A stretch of DNA of 64,000 bases from Cladopsammia gracilis (taxonomy: Eukaryota > Cnidaria > Anthozoa > Scleractinia > Dendrophylliidae), in contig JAJGOT010000058.1 in the NCBI GenBank assembly GCA_022457155.1, forward strand, positions 868,001-932,000. Direction: 5' to 3'. This document shows, one piece after another, positions 23,284 to 34,500 of the stretch. The notes under the pieces are model-generated. The model was given only the letters and a program-made list of their open reading frames with translations, did no database searches and had not been told where the DNA came from. Within the stretch, counting starts at the first letter, position 1; each line of letters begins with the position of its first letter. A program made the position numbers and the translations under genes.

Positions 23284-24549
23284 AAAAATGGGCTAAAAAA
23301 GATCCACAAGGCACATCAGGGCCCTGATAGCAGTATACGACGGGCCCGCGAATCTCTCTTCTGGCCTGGGATGCAAGCTGCAATTCGAGAAACGTGCTTA
23401 GCCTGTGGAACTTGTGCTCAGTATCTGGCTGAACGGCCAGTCGAACCCATGCTCTCGCATGATGTACCCACACGGCCCTGGTCGAAGATAAGCGTGGACC
23501 TGTTCCCGCTCGATGGAACGCACTATCTTGTGATGGTAGATCACTACAGCGACTATTTCGAACTGGACTCTCTAAGGAGTACCACAGCCAGCGCCGTCAT
23601 ACAAGCCATGAAACGAAATTTTGCCCGTCATGGCATCCCAGATGAGTGCATTAGCGACAATGGGCCGCAATTTGATAGCCACGAGTATTCGCGATTTGCC
23701 CGGGATTACGGTTTTAACCTTGTCAAGTCATCTCCATATCACAGCCGTGGTAATGGTAAAGCGGAATCCGCTGTAAAAATTGCCAAGAATATCTTGAAAA
23801 AATCTCGTCATGAAGACCCGTATCTCGCTCTACTGGCCTATAGAAACACTCCTCAGCAAGGACACGTGTATTCACCTGCTCAGAGACTGATGTCCCGAAG
23901 GTTACGTGACCTCATTCCTGTGGCTGCAAGTCAACTTCGACCGCAAACAGCCTCGCCAAGCTTGGTGGTACAGAATAGTGTAGGAAGGAGACAGCGATCG
24001 AAAATACAGTATGACAAGAAGGCATCAACGCTACAGAGGGAGTTCTCACCAGGAGAGAGAGTATTTGTGAAACCTAACCCCAAGAACAAGCACAAACCAT
24101 GGATTCACGGCGAAGTAATTGGAAACCCTGCTCCAAGGGCTTGCCTGGTAAACACCCCGTTGGGGCCGATTCGTCGAAACCACAGTCAGATCAGGAAGGC
24201 CCGCACGGAGCCTGCGCACCGCTACTATCAGACGGAGCCAGTCGACTTGGAAACAGCATCTTTACCTGGGGCAGGCGACATGCCAGCGGAACAAAACCAA
24301 CAGTCGGACCAACCAATCGCAGAAGAAAACCAACAGTCGGACCAACCAATCGCAGAAGAAAACCAGCAGTCGGACCAACCAGTCGAAGAGCAAAACCAAC
24401 AAGCGGATCAAGCAAATCCGGATAAACCAGATCCAGGACCCACACAATCGAGTGTCACACAACCGCGGAGATCGACAAGGCGTAGAAACATGCCTTCTAG
24501 GTTTAAGGACTATGTTATGAACATTGTGCACTCTCTTAGACCAGTTTAA
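23269..24549 (+). pseudogene. Gypsy integrase, 426-codon open frame
   Basis: After about six codons of junction sequence, the frame holds an HHCC zinc finger (HKAHQG... CLACGTC), then the DDE core: Asp near residue 74 (SVDLFPLDG), Asp near 128 (SDNGPQF) and Glu near 165 (NGKAESAVK). A C-terminal domain follows. Residues about 342-378 are nearly four copies of an 11-residue unit, NQQSDQPIAEE, coded by a 33-bp tandem repeat. The integrase itself is open and has its catalytic triad, but its own pol context is gone. Confidence 0.85.
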
Positions 24550-24659
24550 TGAACATTGACATTGACCGAAATTTGATCGAACATTGACATTGACCAAACA
24601 TCTCGCCATTACTTTATTTTGCTGTTGTTAGTTTTGTTTCTTTGTCAAAAGAGGAAGGG

Positions 24660-24807
24660 TGTTGCACATGTATAATATGCATATCTAATCAGATGCACGC
24701 CACATTCCTTCACAATGGCACGCACTATCACTTGCACTGTATACACTTAAATAGGTTAATTTCTTGCATAATAAATCACTTGATCAATTGCACAGAGATG
24801 TGTAACA
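24660..24807 (+). repeat. Right LTR of the rearranged gypsy element, 148 bp
   Basis: Starts TGTTGC after a purine tract and ends GTAACA, giving the inverted TGTT/AACA tips. TAAG follows as target duplication. Confidence 0.8.
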
Positions 24808-24865
24808 TAAGGAGCTTTGGAGATCTGCTTTCATCCAAATTATGTATACGTTTGCAACCCGTTGA

Positions 24866-24919
24866 TACATACATACATACATACATACATACATACATAC
24901 ATACATACATACATACATA
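24866..24919 (+). repeat. (TACA)n microsatellite
   Basis: About thirteen uninterrupted copies of a 4-bp unit, 60 bp after the gypsy insertion. Confidence 0.95.
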
Positions 24920-25094
24920 ATCTTTATTTAAACACGTTAATTTTTAAAGCTATAAAGCTTGTGGGGTCGTGCATTTAAGAATTAAATTAACCTAATCTAT
25001 AAATTTACCGTTTTCTTTTAAAAACAAACGCACACTTATTGCGTGATTTAGTTGTCACGCTACGACTTGACTGTCACGCTGTCGCGGGTGACAG

Positions 25095-25102
25095 TGACGT
25101 CA
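25095..25102 (+). promoter_or_regulatory. CRE of gene 4
   Basis: Perfect TGACGTCA, 151 bp upstream of the ATG of gene 4. No TATA box is obvious at a matching distance. Confidence 0.6.
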
Positions 25103-25253
25103 GCTGACCTTGACTCGCGCGCGTAGATGGCGCGACCATCGTTTTGAAATCGCCGTTCAAAGAGGTAAATATAGCCGTTTTTCGCCTTCCTTTTTCTCTA
25201 TTTTCCACTGCAAGATAAGAAATCGACAATATGAGATGACCAGGAACTTTATC

Positions 25254-27847
25254 ATGTTGCGTCAACAGTGTGTTGCTTGTAATCTTACGGTAAGTGCTTT
25301 TTTCTTGACTGTTATATGTCTAGCGGGCCGTTAGTTTTGTTCACAAGTCTGAAGTTTTAATATAAGCTTAAAGTTTGGATGATCGATATTAAGTCCGACT
25401 GCTTACGAAACAACTGAAAAGTTTTCTTGATGCAGTGCAATGTCTCGATCAAACCAGAATGAGACGGAGCCAGGTTCGGCGGTCAAACGAAACTAAACGA
25501 GAGCTGTGACCACGGTTCAAATCTCTTGGACTTAGTGAAGCACTCAGTTTTTGTTATTTTTTAATTCAGCCTGTACCTTGACAGTTTTGGCTGTGGTTTG
25601 TTCCTGGTTTAGCAGTATGATTCACAAAAATGGCGTGTATTGTTTCAAATATTTCAGCTCCTGTACAGTTGAATGATCACTGAATTTTCGGTTATTCCCA
25701 GAGATCAAGGTCTTTTTTATATGTAAAACCATAACTTGAGTGAAGCATGTCATTTGTGATATGCTTCTGGGCTCAGTGGGATGTTCAAAGCGTGATTAAG
25801 TATACCCAGGATAAGCGCAATCCGGGTTTGAGTTCAGTGAACTACATTTTTACAAAGTCTTTTTAAGCTTACAGTTGTCTATGACATGGGTCCGAGTACA
25901 ATTATGGAGGAGTAATTTGAAAACGATTTGAAATAAGGAAAACAGAAACGTGGATAATTATTAATAGCACCCGGCGGATTAGGGTTAACTGGCATTCAAA
26001 CAACTGGGCTCCTGGTCAGAAACCTTTAACTTCTTTGGTCAGACCCGTTCATCTTCACACTGCGAGCAGAGCCTTTCTTTATCAGTGGAGCCAAAGAGGC
26101 ACTGCTAGCAGGGTATTCACTCTTGAAGTATGTCTGTACAATGAGTTACAATGACGGGCATCCCTGTAATGCGGACCGTCCTCTCTAAGACCGGCGGACT
26201 TCAATTATTGGCTCGGGTGCTGGCCGAATTTCACTTGTTCGACAGTAACTAAGCTCTCTATAAGGCGGACACCTCTTTAACACGGACACCTAGAGCTGGT
26301 GCCGAAGGTGTCCAGCTTAGACAATGTTGACTGTATGGATCTTACTTTTGAGTGCGGACGTCGAAGTAACCCGGCCCAAAGTATGACCATTCAGATGAAA
26401 GCTATTGGGAAGTACTTTCATTTAGCACTGTTTGGATTTTAAATGGAACAGCAAAACAATGCTGCTAGCATTTAAGTCCGGTAATCGTGTTAATTACCTT
26501 TCTCCTATTTGTATAAATAGATCCCAGACTCACATTCGACAGATGGATCTTGTACCTGTGGTCACGTGTTCACAGAGAAAAAGCTGATTGGCGGAAAGAG
26601 ATTTTCCGGTAAAGTTTAATGTACTACCCTGCTCACAACAACGGCAATGTCTCGTTAGATTCTTTCATTATAAAAATAAATAGAATTTTGCTTTCTTTTA
26701 CGACCACTTTGGTGGTTGGTTGAAGGAGAAGTGAAGGACAAGTGTTGTTCATTTGACAACAAATGAACAACAAAGGTTACGATTGCTTTTGAAATAGAAA
26801 AAAATAATAACATCAAGCAATTCAAATAATGAACTATGTCGAATTGTGAGCCAATATGCTGACTTAACAATTTCTCGTGCTGGCAGACTAACCCACCTTA
26901 CCGGGTGTCATGTTCTCTGTTACAGAGTATCGAGCAGAGCTGTACTCCCGATTGGAAAACAAGAAACAAAGACTTCTAATCAGGCAAAACAAATCAGTCA
27001 ACAAGCCAATTCAAAGGGAAAACAGTTTTGAGGTAAAGCTGTTGTTGTATAAACTCGATGTCAGAAAATATCCAAATGTTCTCATTACTGTTCTGTTACA
27101 CACAAGGCAATTTTTATTGTAACAGCATGTCATTGCGACGCATTAGACCTTTTTGTTATTTTGCAAACTAGTCCATGGTGAAAAAGAACATTTTGATTTT
27201 TTCTCTTAGCGGTCCGAATTTTGCAAAACGGACCGCTAAGATGGACGCTCACGAACTTATTTCGGCGAATTCCTTTTACGAAACATTCAACAAAAGAAAA
27301 CTGTTTTCTATTATAAGTAGAAACATTCTTCCTTGTGTCTGGTGCAATTTCGGTTGAACTTTTCGCAAAGTGGCCTGAAAAGTGCAAGTACGGTTAGAGA
27401 CTGAATTTTTTTGCCCTATTTTGGGGCAAAATAAGGAGGGGGTGGGGGGGGGGGGGGGCTTGCCCAAGATCCACAACTGCCGTACTACCAATGTCAGGAG
27501 ACCTTTGAAGTAAACGCCCTTGGTATTTTTCTTTTCCACAGAATCCCTGCAGTTTGAAAGTCGAACGCCCTAAATTTACGAACACGGAAAAAATCCTCAA
27601 AAGGAATGCCAGCCAAAGAACGAAAGAAGCTTTTTCAAGACCTAAGCCGATAATACGACGACCACTCAATCAGCCACAGGTTATAAAACCCAAGCTAGAT
27701 GCAACACAGGCTAAAGTTTTACAAAGTCTTTTTAGCAGATTTCCCAGCGCTCTGGCAGAAATAAACAAGCGGCTCACCTCTCAGAATTTATTATGGTTTT
27801 CACTCAACACACGAGCTCACCACGACCAAGCATGCACCGACCGATAA
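25254..27847 (+). CDS. UPF0547 (C16orf87-like) zinc-ribbon protein, gene 4 of 7
   Basis: Exons 25254-25289, 26521-26608, 26926-27032 and 27542-27847, GT-AG, phases 0, 1, 0; product 178 residues, the longest copy. Exon 1 reads MLRQQCVACNLT. Exon 2 is longer at its start (IPDSHSTDG before SCTCGHVF) and has TEKKLIGGKRF where genes 6 and 7 have an acidic patch. Exon 3 begins EYRAELYSRLENKKQR. Exon 4 has an extended basic linker, then FSRFPSALAEINKRLTSQN, and continues 16 residues past the usual end with a His-rich tail. The frame is intact. AATAAA lies at 28214-28219, 367 nt after the stop. A G run of about 18 sits in intron 3. It is the second gene of the plus-strand pair with gene 3. Confidence 0.85.
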
Positions 27848-29036
27848 CCATCGGAAACGATCAGAAGTTTTCGGAAGCTATTTAATCTCAATTTCATTTG
27901 GTACAAGATGGTCATTTTTTCGTTACAACTGAGAGAGACCGATCTTAAAGTTCGGCACTTTACAACTGTCGTCGGTTATGAGACTAATTTACCTATTCGA
28001 ATTCTGAAGACTTCCAAGCACATTTTAGAAAACAAGTTTTTCCATTATTTTAAGAATAATCATTCTATTTTCTGAAACTCTTTTCTGGTATTTTTACGAA
28101 CGAATTGCCAGTTTTGGCTTCATATTTTATAAACTTTTATAAATTTACCGTAAAAAAAAACATAGAATCTATGTATCATAGATGAGTTACTGTTGAAAAA
28201 TCAATATTGCCTAAATAAAATACGGAAAATTAAGCATATTGATTACTGTTACTAAGCAAACAAACAGGTGTTCAACAGCTGATAACAACGATCGAAGCGA
28301 AATCAGAGTGGTTTTCAACTGAGTGTCGTAAAACCAAAACCAAAGTAATCGCTTTGGCCAATCACAACAATCCAATGAACCAATCAGAACTCGAAGCTGG
28401 TACCAAGCGCGGGAAAACTTGTGCGAGTGCGAGTGAGTCGAAGTCATAGTTTTGGTTTTACCTCCATTTGGATAAGAAAGTGGCGCAAGATTTTTTAGCC
28501 AAACACAAAGCGTAGCTTTGGAAAACCAAAGCAATCGCGAAATTACTCAGTTTCGACACCCAGTAAGAAAAACCTCCCTATCAGTGCAAAACGTTTAACC
28601 GAGGGTTTGGTCGAGGGTTTGCTCTTGAATGGTTAGATGACGTTGCACCGGACCTTGATGACACGCCGTGCTGTAGTATAGGAGTATTATTAGATGAGTA
28701 GATGTGGTTGAAAATATCTGAAGAAAACTTACGGTTGCTTTAAAATAGCAATTACGTACGAAATGGGCGCGCGGATGACCAATCACAATCGAAAATTTTG
28801 TTATTGATACGATTAATATATTGCTTTGCTATATTTACATGTCCTTGGTGTGCCGCATGCTTCTTGAGACTCTCATCCGTTTTTAGACTAATGGCGTACC
28901 AAATTTCATACCTAACGGCTAAATAAATAGTCTCCCTTTGGGGCCAAGCATGTGTCTACTGCACGCTACTTAATTTCTGGATGTGCCGTTTATTCAACCT
29001 TTCTTCTTTTGAAATTTTGGGGTGTGTCCGGGTCTA
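27848..29036. other. Intergenic, no gene seen
   Basis: It holds the likely poly(A) signal of gene 4 and a poorly preserved inverted-repeat element around 28308-28560, with GGTTTTCAACTGAGTGTCG at the left and a weaker complement at the right. Nothing coding was recognised. Confidence 0.4.
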
Positions 29037-29414
29037 CCGGGGGGTACTCAACAAAGTTTTGTACGGGGATGCTCCGCCCCGAGGTCCAAACCCTTACCCT
29101 TTCATATACCGTTTTTGACAGAAAAGGTACCCCTTTCATATACCTTTCATTGAAAATGGCACCCCTTTCACATACCTTTCATTGAAAATGGTACCACTTT
29201 CATATAGCCTTTACGTGCGTCTGTTTGATATATTTTGGAAGGTCCTTTTTATCATACTTAAATGGCAGTTTTCCCTACCTTTTTTATGCTTGAACGGCGT
29301 GTTTTCGCTACCCTTTCCTATTCTTCGTGAAATCCCTACCGTTTCATATACTTCAACTCGTAAAATCCCGACCCTTTCATATACCTCCAGCCTAAAAGGA
29401 GTACTCCCCCCGGG
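29037..29414. mobile_element. Terminal-inverted element with CCTTTCATATACC repeats
   Basis: Ends CCGGGGGGTACTC and AGTACTCCCCCCGGG. The interior is mostly repeats of CCCTTTCATATACC and related words, about seven times. Same end style as the element at 40434-40886. Confidence 0.65.
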
Positions 29415-29667
29415 ATACTATCTGGTATATTTTTAGCTTGACGTAATAGTTCAGTGTAGCTGTACAAGTTTTGAAACATGAGGAGGCGTATTATAGATGC
29501 TAATACTAAGGTGATACTCATTGCCATTTTTAATTCTGTAACAAGACAGCAATAATTGAACATAGAAATGATGTATAATGAATGAACACTTTGGAAATAT
29601 CTGCAAGGGCCAACGGACAATGCAAAAGCGTCGGATCCTGATGGATCTAGTCAGCAAATTTAATATA

Positions 29668-29823
29668 AATACGAAGGAACTAATAAAGCAAGGCCGACTG
29701 CACAATGAATGGTAGTCATTTTATTCCCTGAAGAAGTCAGGCCGTGCCTGACGAAATATTGAAAAGAATATACTTATAATCCCAGTTGTGCAGTCAGCCT
29801 TGCTTTATTAGTTCCTTCGTATT
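29668..29823. repeat. Inverted repeat near the hammerhead ribozyme
   Basis: Arms 29668-29705 and 29786-29823 are complementary over about 38 bp with one mismatch (ATACGAAGGAACTAATAAAG is shared). The loop contains CCTGAAGAAGTC and GCCTGACGAAA, words resembling the 3' end of Penelope-like and other retroelements. Confidence 0.85.
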
Positions 29824-29832
29824 TGTATAATG

Positions 29833-29899
29833 AAGCATGTGTATCTAATGTCCATCAGAATTAATTATTAATTCTGATGGACATCAAATACACATGCTT
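29833..29899. repeat. 67-bp palindrome next to the hammerhead ribozyme
   Basis: It runs from AAGCATGTGTAT to ATACACATGCTT and is nearly fully self-complementary, with the centre near 29866. It lies 40 bp before the ribozyme. Confidence 0.85.
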
Positions 29900-29939
29900 T
29901 ACTATATATCTAAAAACGACTTTCGGGTCGTGTAGGGAT

Positions 29940-30014
29940 CCGACGGCTATGCCGCCATGCTGATGAGTCCCGTACTCCAAGGACGAAACAGCTGTCTATG
30001 GCTACCACTGCCGG
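29940..30014 (+). ncRNA. Type I hammerhead ribozyme
   Basis: The core is complete: CTGATGA at 29960-29966, stem II GTCC/GGAC (29967-29970 with 29981-29984, loop of 10), GAAA at 29985-29988, and GTC at 29994-29996 with cleavage expected after C29996. Stem I pairs GCCATG (29954-29959) with TATGGC (29997-30002) including one G-T pair, then after an internal loop CGGC (29944-29947) with GCCG (30010-30013). Stem III is tiny (ACA/TGT around a GC loop), as in hammerheads of Penelope-like elements and retrozymes, which often act as dimers. No second copy was found in tandem. Found on the plus strand. Confidence 0.85.
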
Positions 30015-31566
30015 GGTGATATGGCTGTGCGCATGTGCAAGGTATTGGCCATACCGCGGAGATGTGTAGTGTGACCCATTGCTTTTAGATGGTTTATTTA
30101 TCATTTCTATGTTCTATATAGCAGGTCTCCCTGAAGTTTCTGGAGTGGTAAATAAACGTGGAGTGAACAAAAATAGTGCGAGGGACACAATATGATACAA
30201 TATGTTCAATTTATGCTTTATTTCAACTTTATTTATGCTTTTATTTAAACTTTATCACAAACTATTCCCAGTACTCACGCGAACTTTGCACAATGATTTG
30301 ATCCGCCACCGCGGTCAAACGTCCGAGGCGTTTTTCGTTTTATTTAGTTGGATTTTATTTAATATTAAATGGAAATATGGGCAAGGATGTATAAAAAAAA
30401 TTTAGTTGACGTTACCATCTTCTAATTTTTCTCAAAATGATGAGCTTTTTTCCGTTGAAAACTGACTAAAACTCTTTGCGCCTGATCAAAATTTTGTTGC
30501 AAATGGCGTCGACAATTCTGCAGTTCACAGTTTTTAAACACTTAGAACGTTGTTGGTAAACTTTCAAAACGTTTGGTAAATTGACAGTGTATTGGCAATA
30601 TATTAAACTTTACACGGTGAAAATGACAACCTTACTGAACTTTTAAGTTCTTTGCTTAACTTTTGCAAATTTCTCTCGTTTGACCGCGATTAAGATTTGA
30701 TCACGCGGAATAATTATTAAATAACTTCGCACTCTTCACATACAACTATTTAATTTCAACCTTATAGCTCAATTTTTTTAATAACCTGTCTTCAATATTT
30801 TGTACATGTCAGATTTGTTCAAGTTGTTTTCTTTGATGTAAAGTGCAACAAAAATAATTTAGAAATAACCTACTGAATGACTCATGATTGGCCTTCAATG
30901 AACGTGTATCAAGTATTAAATCTTTTTTACAAAAAAATCAACAGCTTAATTCTTCAGCTTTCAATAGTTTTATAAGCTTAATGTAAGCTAGACTTGCTCG
31001 AAGTCACTCGGTCTTTTTCTGCAACGATGGGGTTGTATTGTTGCTCTAGGATAAAAAGCTTGACTTAATAACATGCAAGTGGAAGAGCGTGCAGAATATG
31101 TGCGAATAGCTCGAAGACGAGCCATACTCATTTCGCAGAACTAGCCGCCATTTTGCTTTAAAGTCCGCGCAAATCCTTGGTACCAGCGAATTGAAAAGCG
31201 AAACGAGCGACTTGAAGCAAGTCTAGATGTAAGCTTATGTCGAGTTTAGAAGCACACTCGGTTGGAACTCAGGAACTTGAAGTTGGAAAGACTAGGATTA
31301 CAACACTTACATATCAAGATTCCAATGTCCTGACTCGTCTTGAAAACCTTTGCTGCTGGCTTTGTTATTTCGTTAATAAGCTTTCGTCGCAGCTAGATGT
31401 TGCTGTTAAACATTTAGGGTCGTTATTTTAACAACGTTTAGACGGTGTTTAACAAAACCGCGGTCTAAGCAAATTTCTGAAGACAAATGAACTCTGTTTT
31501 CAAGCAAATGTCTTCCAGTTTTTAAACATGCTGCGGCCTGTTGACCAGCCGAATGTCGTTGTCGTT
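30015..31566. other. Intergenic, no gene seen
   Basis: AT-rich sequence downstream of the ribozyme. TCATTTCTATGTTC at 30101-30114 is the inverse of GAACATAGAAATGA at 29558-29571 and may mark the outer ends of the ribozyme-bearing unit. Otherwise nothing recognised before the stop of gene 5. Confidence 0.4.
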
Positions 31567-34500
31567 TTAGCTGAGTAAATTTTTCCACACCAGATTCTGC
31601 GAGTGAATCTTTTTGTTGATTTCCTCCAGAGCTTTGGAGAATCTGCGCAGCTCTTCAGGTGAAACTGTTTTATTGTGTTCCAGGCACGTGTACTTTACGT
31701 GTGATGGCTTGGCGAGTTTCTTACTCGTAGGATACAGACCTTCAACTCGCCGCCTCTGAAACAGTCTTTTCCTGGTTACTTGAACTGGCTTTGTCATGGC
31801 AACAGCTGGCTTGTTGACGACCTAATCACAATCAGTCAATCAGTGAATCAGACAATCAGTCAGTCAGTCAATCAATCAATCAATCAATCAATCAGTCAAT
31901 CAATAGGTGGTTTATTAATTATTTAACCATTCAGTCAGTCAATTAATCAGTTAGTCAATAAGACAAATTTGCAGTGCGCAAGTCAGTCAGTTCGTCAGCC
32001 AGTCCCAACCAGTCGTCAGCCGGAATGAAGAGGAACAGTTCAAAATACTAGGCGATGGCGTTGGAAAAAAAAAAGGAACTGAGCTACCGTTTAAGTGTGA
32101 CGAGTCACAAGTTCCCATATCCAACACAATGGAACTTCTTGGCGTAACAATTGATGACAAATTGAATTTCGAAAACCACATCGCTAAAATAGAAAAGTAA
32201 GTCAATAGATCGCTGTACTAAAAAGGATGCAGAAACTGTTGCCTTTCGAAACTAAGAGAGACCTTTACAAGACCTTCATACTACCGCACTTTAATTATTG
32301 TTCCGAAACATGGCATTTCTATGGTAAGAAATCAGCTGAAAAGTGAGAGATGGTAAACAATTCAAACGAGCGTTCCGTTATATGTTTTCAGGGATAAGTC
32401 CACACCTTATGCGGAACTGTTAAAGCGTATTGGTCTCCCAAGGGCTCCGCGAACAACGCCTAGCGAAAATATTATCCACCGTTTTTAAAATATTAGCCAG
32501 CGATGCCGGACCTGCCAGCTTACGTGATTTTATAACAGTAAGGCGCTACAAATGTCCCTTTCGTAAACGGTCGCTGCCAGTTTAGCGATACTAAGAACAT
32601 TTTTCACCAATTATCGAATTGTTTTTCTATCAGAAAAAGAAAAATGCAAGTAATAACCTAGAAATTTATATTCTTCTAATGAAGTTTTATTTTGTATCTT
32701 TTATCTTTAATATTTCATGGCATACCTGGAAACTAGCTCTTAAGCTAAGCGTACTGACCACGCTAAATAAAGGATTGATTGATTTATTGATTGATTCAAT
32801 GCATCAGTTTATCGGTCCGTTCGTCCATCAGTCTGTGATGTAAGGCCGTCAGTCCATCAGTCCTTCGGTGCGTCAGACTGTCCGATCCGTTGGTCTATCG
32901 ATTAGTCTCTGATGTTAGGCAATCCGTCTATCGTTCCACCAGTTCATCATGTCAGTCCGCGAGTCCATCATTCAGAAAGTTAGTTCATTATTAGACAATC
33001 AGAGTGAATCAGATAATTAGATAATCAGCCATCGTTCACTGAGTAAGCCAGTCCAGTCCAGTCCATCCAGCCAGCCAATGATTGAGCTCGAGAGAGTGCA
33101 TGGTTAGCGAGTCAGACTATCAGGTATCCTACTTTTATCCCTTCACTTACTTACCTCTTCGCTCACTCCTTTGTTTTCACTGTCGTCATTATTGTTTTGG
33201 TCAGCAGTCACGCCGTTAAATGGCGTATTCTCCTTTGACAACGCCTTCATTCGTTTATTTTCTAGTCTCCAGTACAACTCGGCCCGATATTCTGAGAAAA
33301 TAAATAGCCGTCAAAATGGGAGGTGTAGAAATAGACTTCTATTCTATCCCCACGACAATATTAATATTTAGTTGAGTTACACTAGTTCTGACCTGAAAAT
33401 CGCTTCCCTGCGATTTGTTTCACATCCTCAAACACGTGACCACATTCGCATGTCTTGCTTGACTTGGGAACCTGAGGGGGTATAGTAGAACGGATGTCAG
33501 AAAAGAGGAATTCTAATTAGAACCGTAATCAAAACTTCTCATTCCTGATAACCAAGGGACAGACCAAGATTTTCGCTTTATAAATGTGTCCGTGCAACTG
33601 AATTACAGTTGAACCCATAAGTGACCAGAGGTGGTCACTTACGAGAGGTCAAACCACAGAGGGTCTTAAAGTGCCACTACGACGAAAATTTTTGTATTTC
33701 TTTTCCGCTTTTTTTAACGCAAATGTATCTAATAGGTATAGGCAAATGTGAATTGCTATAAATTAGATTGATATATTCTTACACAGCCCAGAAATAGCTG
33801 GCCGAAAACCCATGAAAATCACGTAAAATCCGTCAGCTATTACTCCGTTTATAAATCCGAGCCCACGTTCTACTGGTTTGCGATCTGGTACACGTGACTT
33901 GATTTGTGACGTCAATGACTCAACGCGGTTCCCTCCGTGTCACAGACAACAAAGCCAAAAGGCACGTGTTGAGTCATTGACGTCACAAAATCTTTCGGCC
34001 AACTCGATCCAACTCTCAGGGTTCGGTCCCAGTCATTTTTGAATTGAGTAACGGCGGCAAGCCAAATTCGAAATGTAAAATTAAAATAATGGCACTTTCC
34101 CGTACGAGTTTTGACTTGAAACTTCGCAAGGTAAGTAACGAGTACGTATATTTTCAAAATATGAAGAGAACAGAAAATATATACAGTATTTTTGATCATA
34201 GTGGCACTTTAACTTTGAATCATACGAACCTGTAGTAATTTCAATATACAAAGCATCTATTAAACTTTTAATGACTGGTCCTGAGGGAAACCGTGAATTT
34301 TGGTTCCCGAGAATCGTCTCGGGAAACATCGAGATTCGAGGGAAACAAAATTCACTGTTTCCCGAGGGATCCGTCATTAAGTGATTTGTTATATAGCAAC
34401 ACAAAAAAAAAAAAACACAACACAAGACAGTTTGAAAAACGCGCCGAGCACTCGATCCATCATAATCATGCCACCGTTTGTCACGGTCTGATCACGGTCT

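Larger units (their letters stand above)
22857..24807 (+). mobile_element. Rearranged Ty3/gypsy element between genes 3 and 4
   Basis: Two direct LTRs start TGTTGCACATG at 22857 and 24660. The right LTR ends GTAACA at 24807 and is followed by TAAG, which also precedes the left LTR, so a 4-bp target duplication (or 5-bp ATAAG sharing an A) is kept. A polypurine tract AAAAGAGGAAGGG abuts the right LTR. Inside, a short RT/RNase H piece on the minus strand is joined to an integrase piece on the plus strand near 23283-23290. Gag, protease, most of the reverse transcriptase and the inner end of the left LTR are lost. No env is seen. The element is dead for autonomous movement. Confidence 0.85.

Noticed and set aside
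24191..24609. Minus-strand frames with repeated LRLVGPT-like peptides
   Set aside because: They are the antisense of the tandem-repeat tail of the gypsy integrase.
25501..25535. GGTTCAAATC resembling a tRNA B box
   Set aside because: No A box or cloverleaf could be built around it.
26155..26335. Segment with AAGGCGGACACCTCTTTAAC words resembling Tigger/pogo-type repeat ends
   Set aside because: No clear matching left end or target duplication was found, so it is not annotated as an element.
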